A DNA stretch of 64,000 nucleotides from Charina bottae (taxonomy: Eukaryota > Chordata > Lepidosauria > Squamata > Charinaidae), in NCBI GenBank assembly GCA_023362775.1, contig JALMGJ010000008.1, positions 23,326,501 to 23,390,500 on the forward strand, written 5' to 3'. Every line of letters begins with the position of its first letter. Within the stretch, counting starts at the first letter, position 1. The position numbers were made by a program, and so were the translations under genes. Of this stretch, positions 20,988 to 33,249 are shown one piece after another. The notes beneath the pieces are model-generated. The model did no database searches. It worked only from the letters and a program-made list of their open reading frames with translations, and was not told where the DNA came from.

Positions 20988-22663
20988 ATGCTCAGAATCA
21001 TTTCTAAATTAAGTTATATGATAGTATAAATTAAGAATGCCTTTTCACACGATACAGACCTATATCAGTCTATGCAGAGCTAATATTGCTAGCCACGCCT
21101 TATGAGGAAAAAAAACACAAGCAATATATTTTAACTATTAGGAACAGTATAGTATAAAAATATAGAATAAATAATGTCCTGGTTCCCATATCACATTAAG
21201 TTAAAATATGATTTTGGCTTAGTATGATGTATGAACCCAACCAACTCTAGTTTATTCAATAAATGATAGTTAAGCAAACATAGCTTAGTGCAACAATCAA
21301 TTGCATAAAACCAGAATAAGTTAGAACTAGGAAAAGCTGCTTCATGAGATCACTTGTTGAATGCTATCAACAAATATTATATCCAACAGAAAAATCTTTA
21401 CATATTTTTCCAAAGAAGAGAAAAAGTGTTGTACAGCAAGATTACATAGTCCTATCTACCACCTTCATGAAATAGGCTGTTGACTATTACAACTTATTCC
21501 ACAATATATCCATTACCCTGTTTCTGAAATGCTGGGGATTTTTTGGTATTTTTAAAATAGCTGTTTTTGTAAAATAGATTTTTAAGAAATAAATCCTGCA
21601 CTGGCCTGGACTTGATAGACTGACTGGGCTCTTCCAACTCTATGATTGTGTGATATCAGAACTCAACATGACAGTATTTCACATATGATTTCAAAAAACC
21701 TACACAGCCAGCCACTCTCAAGCCTTCCTCTTAATCACAATCGTCACCATCCAATACAGGGTTACACTGCCATTTTACAGTAACATCAGTTTCACCTACC
21801 TTATTTATAAATGCAAAGTTAGACCTCATCCATCTCTTCTAAATAAACTGACAGTATTTAGTTCACTACTATCTATCATTTGTTAATAGCAAAGCATACA
21901 TTACTGTATCAGAAGGAAAAAGACACAAACATATGAGCGTAAGCATATTTTACCTGCTGAGGCCTGCAGTGTGCTACAAACAACGCAGCACTGACAATGG
22001 AAGCACTTCCTAATATGAAATCCCTCCAAGGGAATAATTGGTAGAGGGAAGAAGCAGGCAGTGGAATCATCTAATTTAGAGACTGTCAGCAATCACTCAA
22101 GCAAAAATATGAAAGAAATTGAAACCCAATCGTCTTGTGTGCTGAGAATTTCAGTAGAACAAAGATATAAGCAAAGATATTGTTACTGCAGAGATCAAGG
22201 CCTATTCGAAGGCCTTAAACATTAGAGACCTCTATCTAGAAGAGAACATCAAGATGTCATATTAAAAGGAGAAAAGATGCCCATAAAACCAGACAGGCTT
22301 TGTCTCCCTCTGGAGGGGAGGAGGACAGAAGGCCCAAAATATTAAAAGAAAATGAGTTTCTCTGTACTGTATTGCTAGTTCAAATTGTTATATAACACAT
22401 TTCTCATAATGCATAAGTAGCTGAAGGCATTAGGAGGATTGAAGCCATTTTCAAGTCTATCCAGGCCTTAATTAGTATTTTATAGGAAAGAAAACAATGG
22501 TATTTCAGTAAGATTCCATGCAATACAAAGAGTGGAAAAACTAATAACATTTTGTCAATTATTGTATTTTTGTTAGAATAACCAAAAACATGGATTTCTG
22601 CCATAAAAGTAGGGTTAGCTTTTTATGACCTTTACTGCAGTCATTCCAGATTGAGAGCCAAGT
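20988..22663. other. UGT8 intron 1, with an old CR1-like tail at about 21590-21655
   Basis: AT-rich. The short stretch ggcctggacttgatagactg ... ttccaactctatgattgtg resembles the tail of old amniote CR1 subfamilies. Nothing else recognised. Confidence 0.45.
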
Positions 22664-22671
22664 ATCTAGAT

Positions 22672-22945
22672 CAGGGTTACTCAACCAGGGTTCCGTGGAA
22701 CCCTAGGGTTCCACGAGAGATCACTAGGGTTCCCTGGGAGATCACAATTTATTTAAAAATTATTTCAAATTTCTTTATTTTTAGTTTAAGAACACTGTTA
22801 ATCCTTATATACAGGCCTACACATGAAACAAATATAATAATTTTGTAACTTCTGGCCTATATTTGAGCCTGAATGTGCAGGGGTTCCCCGAGGCCTGAAA
22901 CATATTTCAAGGGTTCCTCCAGGGTCAAAAGGTTGAGAAAGGCTG
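22672..22945 (+). mobile_element. second hAT MITE family, one copy
   Basis: Ends CAGGGTTACTCAACCAGGGT and, from the other side, CAGCCTTTCTCAACCTTTTG. Flanking octamers atctagat (22664-22671) and acctacat (22946-22953) match at 6 of 8, both with TA in the middle. The interior repeats agggttcc and gagatcac. A Charlie/SPIN-like non-autonomous element. Confidence 0.8.
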
Positions 22946-22953
22946 ACCTACAT

Positions 22954-24746
22954 TCTAGAAACATTAAAGAAATGCATAATTCATTATGTCTCTAATTTTA
23001 GCTCATGACTAAATTTGTCTCATTCTGTAATGCATGCATCATATAAAAGCAAAGCAAAGAAAATTTAAATAGATGCAGATTGAGAAAAGAGAAAAAGCTA
23101 TACTATTCTGAAGAACTATTAAGACATTATCAGGTACTTTGGTATCCGACTGAACTAAAATTAAGTTTTCCAAGCATGATTCTCACAAAGAATCTTCAGC
23201 AAGATTTGTTGACAAGAAAGGGATGGGGTAACAAGAACTCCAGTAACTAAATTCTTCCCCACTTAAAAATCAATATATTCCAAAGTACTTTAGGGCACAG
23301 TCTTTTTATCTTCCTACTAACAGCTTTTCTGTAAACCTGCAAAGTGAGATTTCTTCATTGATAACACAGGAGGTTACAGTTTACAAAACTGTCTTCTGAA
23401 ACTTTATCAGTCTGAGAAGTAACCATTACAGTAAAGGACCTGTACAGTTCATGCAAATGGCACTTACAGTAGAACATGTTGCAAAGAAGATACAAGAGCA
23501 GTATACAGAAGAAAAATCATAATTAGCAGAACACTTCTTTTTCTGACATTTCCTATGACTTTTCATGGATGAACAATGTGCTAGAAATATTTTAATTGTT
23601 TGACAGTAAGTTCCAACTGAACCTTTTTATGACAGACTACTGGTATTAATACCAAAACATAATGTTATCTGCCATGGGGAATCCCAGGGGCAGGGAGTGA
23701 GGGAACTGGCATAATCAGCAAATCGATCCCTTTGCATATAGGGTAATTAATGCTTGATTAATTAATGCAAAGCAAAGCTGGGAGGATGAGTTGTGACCCC
23801 TAGCACCAGAATCACAATTCATCCTCCCTTGTTCTGATCTTTGACAGAAATAAAGTTGATTGAACATCTCCTAAGTATCTTTTATTTATTTATTTAAACA
23901 ATGTATATGGCTGCCCATCCTGCTATTGCGACTCTGGGTGACTGGCAGTGAATTAAGTAGTATAACTTTATTGATTAGTCAATTGACCATATCAAAAATG
24001 GGCATCTGCCACAGGCAGTGAATTAAAACTGGAAAACAGGAAAACAACCCAAAAATATATATTTTTAAAAAATTACAACAACAATCAGTATATCATGTGT
24101 CAGAGGTTCAAATAGATTCTTCCCTTTTGCAATTGATAGTGAACAAACAATATACACAAACCAAACAACAGGGCTCACCTAACAACCTGGTCTAAGTGCT
24201 TTATATTTTTGGTGGGTCTGTGACTTGTACTAAAGTCATTCATACATTCATTTCCTTAATTACTAACAAGCTGTGACCACTTTGGAAAACTGAGTGCAAA
24301 CTTCAGAAAAAGTTGTAAAGCTAGTGAATCTAGAGAAAACTGTAGCCGAATTGATAAAAAAAAGTTGGAAAAACTTCCTTCCAAATTTTTATTTGAAATA
24401 CTTAGGCTTTTTTTTAAAGTAGAGGTATGGTGTGGTAAGTAGATACCTCTCTCATATTGCTAGGTTCTCAAGTAACCAAATCAATCTGAAAAATGCTTCA
24501 TGTGGACAAAAATATATACTTCATATACTATGGAAATCAGAGCATGTTGGAGCAATTGCCTATTACAATGGCTTTGAATTAAAATCAGGTTAAACAACTG
24601 TATGAGGAATAGGGCTTTCAGTAGCTACTAATCATTATATATTTACAGTATTTCTTGGAGATAAATAGCAGATGGAATGTCTCTGAATTCCCATTCAGAG
24701 GAAATCTATGGGTATCTTGCTGTTACAAAACCTTAGCTAAATATGC
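22954..24746. other. UGT8 intron 1, with a CR1 tail (minus) at about 23880-23950
   Basis: Mostly AT-rich. The segment ttatttatttatttaaacaa...gcccatcctgctattgcgac is a 5'-truncated CR1 3' end on the minus strand. No gene seen. Confidence 0.5.
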
Positions 24747-24754
24747 CTTTAGAG

Positions 24755-25090
24755 CACAGCTTTCCAAACTGTGTGTCGCGACACTTTAGTGTGTCGCAAC
24801 ACACAGTCTGGTGTGTCGCCACACAACACGGAAGCGGCAGCAGGGGCGTGCACAGCGGCGGCGGCAGTGGCACGCCATCAGCGCTTCCGCGTTTTAACAG
24901 AGGCCGCCGCCGTACACGCCCTCACCCCCGCGCGCCCCCCGCACTGCCGCCGTGCACGCCCCCGCCACCGCCACTGTGCACACCCTCACCCCCGCGCGCT
25001 CCCCCGCACCACCGCCATGCACGCCCCCGCCCCCACGCCGCCGCTGCCACTGTTGGTGTGTCACCAATGGTGGCACTTTGGGAAGCACTG
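24755..25090 (+). mobile_element. non-autonomous hAT element, copy 3
   Basis: Ends CACAGCTTTCCAAACTGTGT...TTTGGGAAGCACTG with an exact 8-bp duplication ctttagag (24747-24754, 25091-25098). The GC-rich interior is of the same kind as copies 1, 7 and 8. Confidence 0.92.
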
Positions 25091-25098
25091 CTTTAGAG

Positions 25099-27579
25099 GG
25101 ATGTAGCATGCTGTAGCATATCATGTGTATTTGGTTAGCGGTCATTATCCAAGGTCTCCAGCAGAGGTCTTTCTAGTCCTGATACATGAGATCTTTTTAA
25201 CTGGAGCCGCCAAACACTGAAACTGTAACCTTGTTCAAAATCACTCTTGTACTCCACTCAAATCAGCAAGCTGTGTCTCACTGATACAGAAACAGATATT
25301 TATTTGCCCTACTGCTGTCTCTGGCCAAAAAGATTTTGCAAAATGTTTAACCATTGCAATACTCCATAAAGGCAGAGACAACAACAGGGTGATCATAAAC
25401 AGTATAAGCAATTACGCTGTTTCTTACCAAAACAAATGCTGATAAAGAAACCTATTGTTTTGTAGACATTATAGGAGGACAGCTGTGTTAGTCTATGATA
25501 GCCAGAGAATCAGAAGGAGTCTGGTAGTACCTTTTCCAACTAACGAATTTCATTAAAAGGCATAAGCTTGCATGAGCACAGCTTTAAAGATATGGAAAAG
25601 TTTGTATCTGCTGAGTTAGCTTAAACAGGGTGCAACATCACAGCTGCACAGCAACTAGGCACATAACTTTGGCAGTATTGCAATTATACAAGAGATGTGT
25701 GCAGAATGCAGGTATGGCCACATTTTGTTTAACTGTTTGGTTTTGCCTTTCTATAGTTGTACTACTTCCTATCCCTCTTGGTTTATAAACTTAAGGATGA
25801 GATCAGACTTTTGCTGGTGGTGGCACAATGGTAGTAACCCTGATGGTGAATCCCACAGGGATTCACAACCCACATTGTGAAAAAAGTGAGATTGGTTTTG
25901 ATTGCTAAGGAAAAAAGGCTACTCAACAGAGTGAAAGAGAAATTAAGTGAGATTAGGGAGGTGTCACTCTGGAAAAAACATGTTCTGGATCAAAGGCAGT
26001 TCTTCCATTCATGTAAAGAGTAGGATAATTTCTACCAGTGTACCCACTCCATCAACAGCGTCTTGTACCATATCTCACACTGTCCCCCAAAGTCCACCAA
26101 AACTAGAAGCACTGGATCCAAATTGAATCAACATTTAAATACGAAATGTCAAGGAATCGCTAGAGCACTAATGTGAGCTAGAAAATAGTTTGTTCAAGTT
26201 TGCCACTGATGCCTATTAAGGGTTATAGCTAATTATAGCTATTAAACATTATATTAAAATATAGGGAAAAATACAGTACTTTTAAAGGAAAAATATTTTT
26301 GAAATACTAACATGGGGTATGGAATTGGGCCTCATCAATGATGTCATGAGTATTAAATCCAGTACCTGCAATATCAAACTATATGAAAAATCAGTTTTCA
26401 GTAGTTTTATTTCCAATTTTATTAACTAATTGGAAAACAGCAAGTGAAGTCTTATAGGATCATACTTATCCTACAATTAATAGGATTCTGAACAAATAAT
26501 CCAGACATGGTAATAAAGAATACCATCTGCTCTTTTTTTGAAGCACAGACACACACACTCACACTTAAGAACATTTTAATAAAGTCAACAAAGTCCAGTT
26601 ACACAAATTCCCCAAGGCTGCCCAAATTTCTTGCAAATCCTCAAAATGTTTACTACAGTAAAGCATGAGAAACCCTAGAAATATTTTGTAACCTCAGGTA
26701 GTTAAAATGGAATCTGATATTAATTTGCAAGTTTTGATCAGGCAAACTATCTGGAGGGCTTTTTAAAAAATTGCAGTGTTTGGGAGTTGGTGAAATTCCA
26801 TTGCAAAGTTTTAAGTTGCTATTGAATTTTCCCTAAAATAACAATTCAGGCAAATTTTGAAGGCAATTTTTTTGAAAATTTTGAAAAAAGATTAAACATC
26901 TATTAAACTAGAGTTAAATGTAAAGAATTTTTAAAAATAAAATAATTAGTTATTTCTTATATAGATTATACATATTTCCGATTAATAAACATTCTTACAC
27001 CTCTGCTTCTGAATATATCACAGTTTTGGTAAAAGACTGAGATAAACATTGTTTGAATCTTTTCCTATCATCACCATCTGTACTTACGTTGTTTTCAGAT
27101 TCCTTGTATCTGATCAAGTTTTACCCAACTCCTACTGTATGTGTAACTGCACAGAGACTTCAGAAGCAACCAAATTCAAACCATCTTCCCATCTCCATAC
27201 CTTATCCTCCCCACATTTATTACATAGTTCAGTTCAATTTTTGTTCAGTTTTGTTATGCATACAAGAACTGCTAGACTTTACTCAGGAGTGCTATTTAAG
27301 AATAATGGAACTTAAGGATAGAAATAATTTTCAGCAAGCTTTGAAGATAAGTGTCACGGGTTCTTTTTTTTTAACTGTACCCAATTAGATTGACTCAGAC
27401 TGAAAAGAGCCAAAAAAGCACTGGACCCTGGACAGGTGGATTTTTATATCTCCCTATAAGAGTTGGGGAGATGTTTTATTTAAAAAAAAAGATACAAAAG
27501 TAAAATATGAAACAAGTCTATATGTGAGTGTTTTCTATTGCCTCAGTTCTATATACTATCCTATTGCTATTATTTCTGT
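25099..27579. other. UGT8 intron 1, with one dispersed repeat at about 25460-25610
   Basis: The stretch gacagctgtgttagtctatg ... cattaaaaggcataagcttg belongs to a dispersed amniote repeat seen again, diverged, near 36955-37060; I cannot assign its class. The remainder is AT-rich without a gene. Overlapping plus open frames at 27049-27388 have no domain. Confidence 0.45.
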
Positions 27580-27910
27580 AAAGGTAAAGGTTAAGGTTCC
27601 CCCCGCACATTTGTGCAGTCGTGTCTGACTCTAGGGGCCGGTGCTCATCTCCGTTTGTTAGCCGAAGAGCCAGCGTTGTCCGAAGACGCTTCCATGGTCA
27701 TGTGGCCTGCATGACGCACGCGGAACGCTGTTACCTACCCACCAAAGTGGTACCTATTTATCTACTTGCATTTGCATGCTTTCGAATTGCTAGGTTGGCA
27801 AGAGCTGGGGCTAGTGTGGGAACTCACTCCGTCACGCGGGACTAGGGATTCGAACCTCCGAAGTTGCGATCTTCCGATCGACAAGCCTGGTGTCTTACCT
27901 GCTGAGCCAC
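27580..27910 (-). mobile_element. Sauria-type tRNA SINE
   Basis: Minus orientation, closely similar to the copies at 45954 and 46733: tRNA-like head (gtggctcagcaggtaagaca) at the high end, box B ggttcgaatccc in complement at about 27845, the ggccggtgctcatctccg end region, and a taaaggtaaagg tail. No clear target duplication. Confidence 0.88.
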
Positions 27911-28299
27911 ACTAATTACTATTACTATAACAATTACAATTACTATACTCTATTGCTATTCAATTACTATTACTATGCCTTCTATAGTAAGACTATTATA
28001 TAACAATGTTTTTTTCATACAAACACTGTTCTGCCTTAATTCCTCTCTCTGGAATTTCTTCTGCACTTTTCTTCTCTATTACTGGCCAGCATGTAGAATA
28101 CTTGCAACTTTCCACGTTGTGCTTTTATACTTGCACTTCTCCTTGCTGTGCCTCTATACTTCTTTTCCTCTGGACCATTCACTCTCTTTGAAGGAAAAAC
28201 ACCTTCTTTTGTTCTTGACGGTTTGCTGGTGGCTGCAGAGCTCCAAAACACATGTCTCCTCCTGTATCCTCCCACAACAGTTTCAAGGTTGCAGTTTTA
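27911..28299. other. short ATT/ACT simple repeats, then no feature seen
   Basis: About 27911-27980 is an irregular attact/aattac repeat. The rest shows no gene. Confidence 0.5.
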
Positions 28300-30190
28300 T
28301 TGGCAACTCTGCCATGCTGACTAGGGAGAAGGCTCAAATAAGAGGGGAAGAAGGCAGCACAGGTGCCTGCAATTTTTCTAAGCAGCCTGCTTTTCCACAG
28401 TAAGTTTCTGCTTATTCCAATGCAAGCCTGGAGTCCAAAAACATCCCCACATCACAGACCTACTCCTTCTATGGCAGTGCAACCCCATCCAAGGCAAAAT
28501 AGGGAGCGTAAAGGAACTTCATGTACAAACAATAGCTCCATCTTGCTAGCGTTCAATTTAAGCCTGTTCTCTCCCATCCAGATCCTCACAGCCTCCAGAC
28601 ATTGGAATAAAACTTGAACAGCATCTCCAGAATGGTCCAGGGTTGCAACATACAATTGGGTATCATTAGTATGTGACGATACCAAACCTCATACTGCCAG
28701 ATGACCACTCATAGTGGCTTCATGTGAATGTTCAATAACGGGGGGGAGTGTGGGACAGATCCTGATGGCACCCCACATGAGAGCAGCCAGACCAATCTCT
28801 ACACCAAATCACCACTGACTTGAAGATCCAGGGAACCACCTGCCAATCCACCACCCCCAGCTGTCTGAAGAAGCCAGGAGGGGCAAGGATCCAACCTGCA
28901 GGTGGACAAGGGCATCCTAGAGAGCACCCTATCCACTTTCTCAGAGGTAACAGACCAAAAGGAAGTGCAGATAACCTGGCAAAATGCCACAAAAGACCTC
29001 ATCCAAGTAGAATCCAAATTAAAGCAAGTCTGAGTAACTTTACCAGCAAAACATTGAGCAAACTAGTCACAGAGGCCAGATGGTAAATCAGCAGGGTGGC
29101 CTCTTTCCAAAAGGGAGTTAGCCACCCAAAAAAGGCTACCAGATGACAATCAGCCAAAGCATTAAGAGAGGAGAAATAAGTATGCCATAGAGTAAGCCCA
29201 AACGTGGCCACAGAGTATGTCCAAACTTGGACATACATCCATGCTCAGTCAAATTTAGTCTAACTTGTTTTCCAGTTATGCACCAGACATCGCTTCTGCC
29301 ACTTTATCTCCTGGAAGTTCTCAGAAAACCAAGGAGCCACCTGGGATTAATCAGCAGGAAGCAGCCATCTAAAGGTGTCAGGCCCTGCAGAAGAAACAGG
29401 TGGTAGCAAACTGCAACTCGATCAGGAAGTGATCTGACTATGATAAAGGGCAGATAATATTGTAATAACTTCCATATCCAAATCACACAATTGCTCAGAT
29501 GTGAAAACAAAGTTTAACATGTGATGCATACATGCATCAGAGCCAAGATAACCTAGGACAGGCTCATGGTTGTCATGGAGGCCATGAAATCCTGAGTTCT
29601 TTAAGATTCAGCCCCATCCACCTGGAGATTGAGGTTCCCCAGTGCCAACAGATGGGGGAGTGGGTCTCCATCTCCAATCTGGCAACCAGGTCTAGTTACT
29701 CAGGAAGAGATTCTAAGGAGCAGCAAGGCAACTGGTACACCAAAAGGACCCCTACCTCATCCTTACGACCTAACCGAGTACATAGACACTCATATCCAGC
29801 CACATTTAGAACAGAAATCCTTGTTGCAGTTAAGGCATCACAGTACATCAATACTATCCCAGCCCCGGCATTGAAGTTGGTAAAGGACCTGAAATCTGGC
29901 TGGGCAGATTCCTGAGAAGACATCACTGCCTTCCCTCAACCAGGTCTCAGTGATACAGTCCAAATCACCCATTCATTCACTACCAAATCATGGATGGATG
30001 CAATCAAATTACAGATAGACCTGGCATTAACCAGCACCAGCTTGAGGCCAGGTGCCCAAAGATCCAGCCACAGGGTCCCAGATAGGGGCAGCCATTTCTT
30101 CCCCTGGTAAGGCCTACTCACGGCTTCCCATTGTATCTCTCCAAGCCCAACAAGACCAGGATAGTGCAGTTGTGTTCCTTCCCCAATCCA
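28300..30190 (-). mobile_element. old, long CR1 LINE copy with frameshifts
   Basis: On the minus strand the high end reads the start of the ORF2 endonuclease (LKLVLVNARSICNLIASIHD, about 30030-30100). The low end reads the reverse-transcriptase segment around THTNDTQLY, a decayed YADDTQLY (about 28650-28680), then VRIWMGENRLKLN. The order fits a nearly full-length ORF2, but stops, frameshifts and the changed YADD show it is long dead. Boundaries are approximate, especially the low one. Confidence 0.75.
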
Positions 30191-30894
30191 CACCTAGCCC
30201 CAAGCCTATTTAGTATGGGGGGCTTTATCCCATCCCTCTCCTTCTCCATACTTTCTTGCTGCAGTCAGCCATGCAGTATAAGAAGGTTTAGTATTTCAGC
30301 ATTATGAACAAAGTTATTTTATGTATTAAGTGGAGTATTCAGTTTTTCCTTAGCCTAAACCATTTGATATTTATTAAAGTGGAGAGTAAGGAAAACTATA
30401 CCTTTGTCCCTTGGAAATAAACAGAACATATACAAAAAAAGTTATGCCACTATGACTAGTATTGCCAGTTGAACATTAGTATGGATTTATGCATTAACTT
30501 TCAAGTGATGATCTATTAATTTCTAGGTATTGTTGCTAAACAGAAGTTGGTGTGCATGTTTCAAGTGAAGTGAGCAATGTGATGACGTAAGGCAAAAGTG
30601 CCAAAGGACACCTACCTTCTTCATGTCTGCCAAGGACCCTTCCTTACGTGATTTTAAGATTATAATATCCTTTTACTTAAAAAGGGGGCAAAGCCAATTA
30701 CAGCTTCTAACATCTTTATTTACAAGAACCAGACATTCATAGAAAACAATAATGTAACTGCAACCCTGTCCTATTTTGGAACAGTGCCTGGAACATACAA
30801 AGGTAAACTGGGGCACTGAGGAGAATCCAAGGGGGATATAAGAGGAGGGTGGAATTAACAACATTCGTTTTCTCTCTGGTAAATTATCATTTTG
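30191..30894. other. UGT8 intron 1, no feature seen
   Basis: No gene or repeat recognised. Confidence 0.5.
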
Positions 30895-31060
30895 TGTCTA
30901 TGAAGGTTCTCAGTCATCCAGGTGGAATTGTCTGTAGCTTGAATCATGTCAACTGGATTTCTATTTTCTCAGTGGAAACGTTTCGCTCCTTATCCAAGGA
31001 GCTTCTTCAGTCTGAGCAAAGTTAGTAAGGGAATCCTAAATATGTTTCTAGGTAGCTGTG
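30895..31060 (-). mobile_element. Penelope-like element terminal fragment
   Basis: Read on the minus strand it has actgaagaagctccttggat followed by aaggagcgaaacgtttcc, a conserved terminal motif of vertebrate Penelope-like elements. No coding part remains. Confidence 0.5.
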
Positions 31061-31652
31061 TGACCTTACCCCTGGGGCTAGGTCATGGTTATATTGAGAT
31101 GTTATTTTAAGTCCTTTTATCATCTAAAGGAGGATCGTTAAGATCACCATGCTGCTGTTGAGCTTGTGAAATGGTCTTAATCTTCCTAGGCCCAGAAGAC
31201 AAAGCAGGGAGGAAGATTCATTTTGTGAATTGTTAACTTTCCTCATGGCTGCCCTTTATGAGAATCTCCATATCACGTTCTCAGTATTCCAAATGTGCCT
31301 ATTGATCGTTCCACCCTCTTTAATTCGATTTGTTTGAATTTGAGTTGGTACTATATGAAAGTACAACTCTGTGGCAAAAAAATATTTTAATGTGTGTAAA
31401 TGGTTGCTTAAACAGGCTGTCATATAACTATGTACATATAATTAATTTATGTCTGTTTTGCTATTTGATTTATTTTATAACCAAGAAATTATTTAGCAAT
31501 CAGCATATAGTAGATTTTGGTACTTCACTTTTAATGTTAGAATCGTAACTGTCACTAATATCTCTCTACAATATTATTTTCACAATAGTGATAAAAAGGC
31601 AAGATACTAAAGACACTGATACCATTTGCTTATCTCAGTCTCACAATTTATT
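31061..31652. other. UGT8 intron 1, no feature seen
   Basis: AT-rich; no gene recognised. More of the Penelope-like fragment may extend into the left part. Confidence 0.45.
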
Positions 31653-32144
31653 ATGAAGCCAGTTTGGTCTAGTGGTTAAGGCAGGGCTTTCCAAAGTTTT
31701 CCAGCGGCGACACACCAACCGCCGTTGGTGTGTCGCCGCGGGAAAACCCGGAAGTGCCGCCGTTGCGGCAGCGCACAAAAACCCGGAAGCGCTGCTGCCG
31801 CTTTCGGATTTTTGCGCACCGCCGTTGGTATGTCGCCGCGGGAAAACCCGGAAGCGCTGATGATGATCAGCGCTTCCGGGTTGTGTGGCGACACACCAGA
31901 CTGTGTGTGGCGACACACTTTTGTGTCGCGACACAGTTTGGAAAGCTCTGGGTTAAGGTGCTGGACTAGAAACCAGGAGACTGAGAGTTCTAGTCCCGCC
32001 TTAGGCATGAAAGCCGGCTGGGTGACCTTGGACCAGTCACTCTCTCTCAGCCCAACTCACCTAACAGGGTTGCTGTTATGGGGAAAATAGGAGGAGGAAG
32101 GTATGTTTGCCGCCTTGAGTTATTTATAAAAATAATAAAGGCGG
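31653..32144 (+). mobile_element. CORE-type tRNA SINE (MIR-like), split by a hAT copy
   Basis: The tRNA head gaagccagtttggtctagtgg, box B gagttctagtcccgcc, CORE gctgggtgaccttggaccag and an agggttgctgttatgggg 3' region follow in order. It ends at an A/G-rich tail that has grown into the next microsatellite. Hat copy 4 sits in the head. Confidence 0.8.
31682..31950 (-). mobile_element. non-autonomous hAT element, copy 4
   Basis: Ends CAGGGCTTTCC...GGAAAGCTCTG and an exact 8-bp duplication ggttaagg (31674-31681, 31951-31958). Same subfamily as copy 2, in the opposite orientation, with the hairpin cccggaagcgctga/tcagcgcttccggg near 31846-31880. Confidence 0.92.
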
Positions 32145-32243
32145 GAAAAGAAAAGAAAAGAAAAGAAAAGAAAAGAAAAGAAAAGAAAAGAAAAGAAAAG
32201 AAAAGAAAAGAAAAGAAAAGAAAAGAAAAGAAAAGAAAAGAAA
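32145..32243. repeat. (GAAAA)n pentanucleotide microsatellite
   Basis: About 19 near-perfect aaaag units directly after the SINE tail. Confidence 0.97.
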
Positions 32244-32331
32244 CGGATGGTGAGGAGGTGATTACTGCAGTGGTACAGCAGAAGAATATCAGCAAAGTCA
32301 AACTGCACCTGACATTTCATTCCTCCTAAAG

Positions 32332-32591
32332 CAGAGCTTTCCAAACTGTGTGTCGGGACACATTAGTGTGTCGGCTGCAGTGTCTGGGTGTGTCGCGGCT
32401 GCTGCTGCCTCCGAGCCCTGCCAGGATTCTGCGCGGGTCCTAGTGCCTGCCTTCTGCCTTGCTGCCTCCAAACCTGCTGTGATTCCGCGCAGGTCCTAGT
32501 GCCTGCCTTGTGCCCTGCTGTAAGAGTGTGTCGCGAAATGATGCCCTGCTGTAAGAGTGTGTCACCAACATGAAAAGTTTGGAAAGCTCTG
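32332..32591 (+). mobile_element. non-autonomous hAT element, copy 5
   Basis: Ends CAGAGCTTTCCAAACTGTGT...TTTGGAAAGCTCTG with exact duplication tcctaaag (32324-32331, 32592-32599). The interior has repeated gcgcgggtcctagtgcctgc and differs from the GC-rich copies; it is the same subfamily as copy 6. Confidence 0.92.
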
Positions 32592-32599
32592 TCCTAAAG

Positions 32600-33249
32600 T
32601 CACAGGGCCTTGCTACTCCCTCATCCCTTTCAGCATGTATACAAATATATACCCTTCCATTATCATTTTGTCCAGGCCCCAGAACCAATTCTTCCATTAC
32701 CAAGCACCCCCTTCTACAGCCCAAATAGTTCACCTTAATTATAGATACTTAATCTTCTGGCATTAATATATTTTATATCCTGCTCACTTTCTACTCTGCC
32801 TGGGGAAAAACACAATACCTTTCAATGATTATTCAAGGCCTGTAATTTCACAAGGCAAGATGTTCAGTTTTAAGCCTTGACCCGCTTTAAAAAACAAACT
32901 TTTGCTTTTCCCCGCTTAAAACTATTTTTCTTTCAGCTCTCTACCTGCCCCAGGCTCAGGCGGCCAGACAGCTTTCTCAGTTTTTTCCCCCTCCCTCTAG
33001 CGACCTCCGTTTAGCATGATCAGACCTATCAGAAATCGCCTATTTTCCGATCCTGCTTCCCTGAAGTTCTTATATGGGGCTTCATTTCTTCCTTATGTAA
33101 AAACAACTTGCTGTTTAACGCCAAGGCAATACTGTACCCTTTTCCTGAAGCTCCACTTCGACCAGGGACGGGGCGGTGTGCTACTATACTGTTTACCCTG
33201 AATAACCTTGCCCTCCGGCATCCTCATCCATTCTTTCTGCTCCTGAAGA
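32600..33249. other. DNA between a hAT copy and the CpG island
   Basis: Ordinary composition rising in GC towards the right. No coding exon recognised. Confidence 0.45.
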
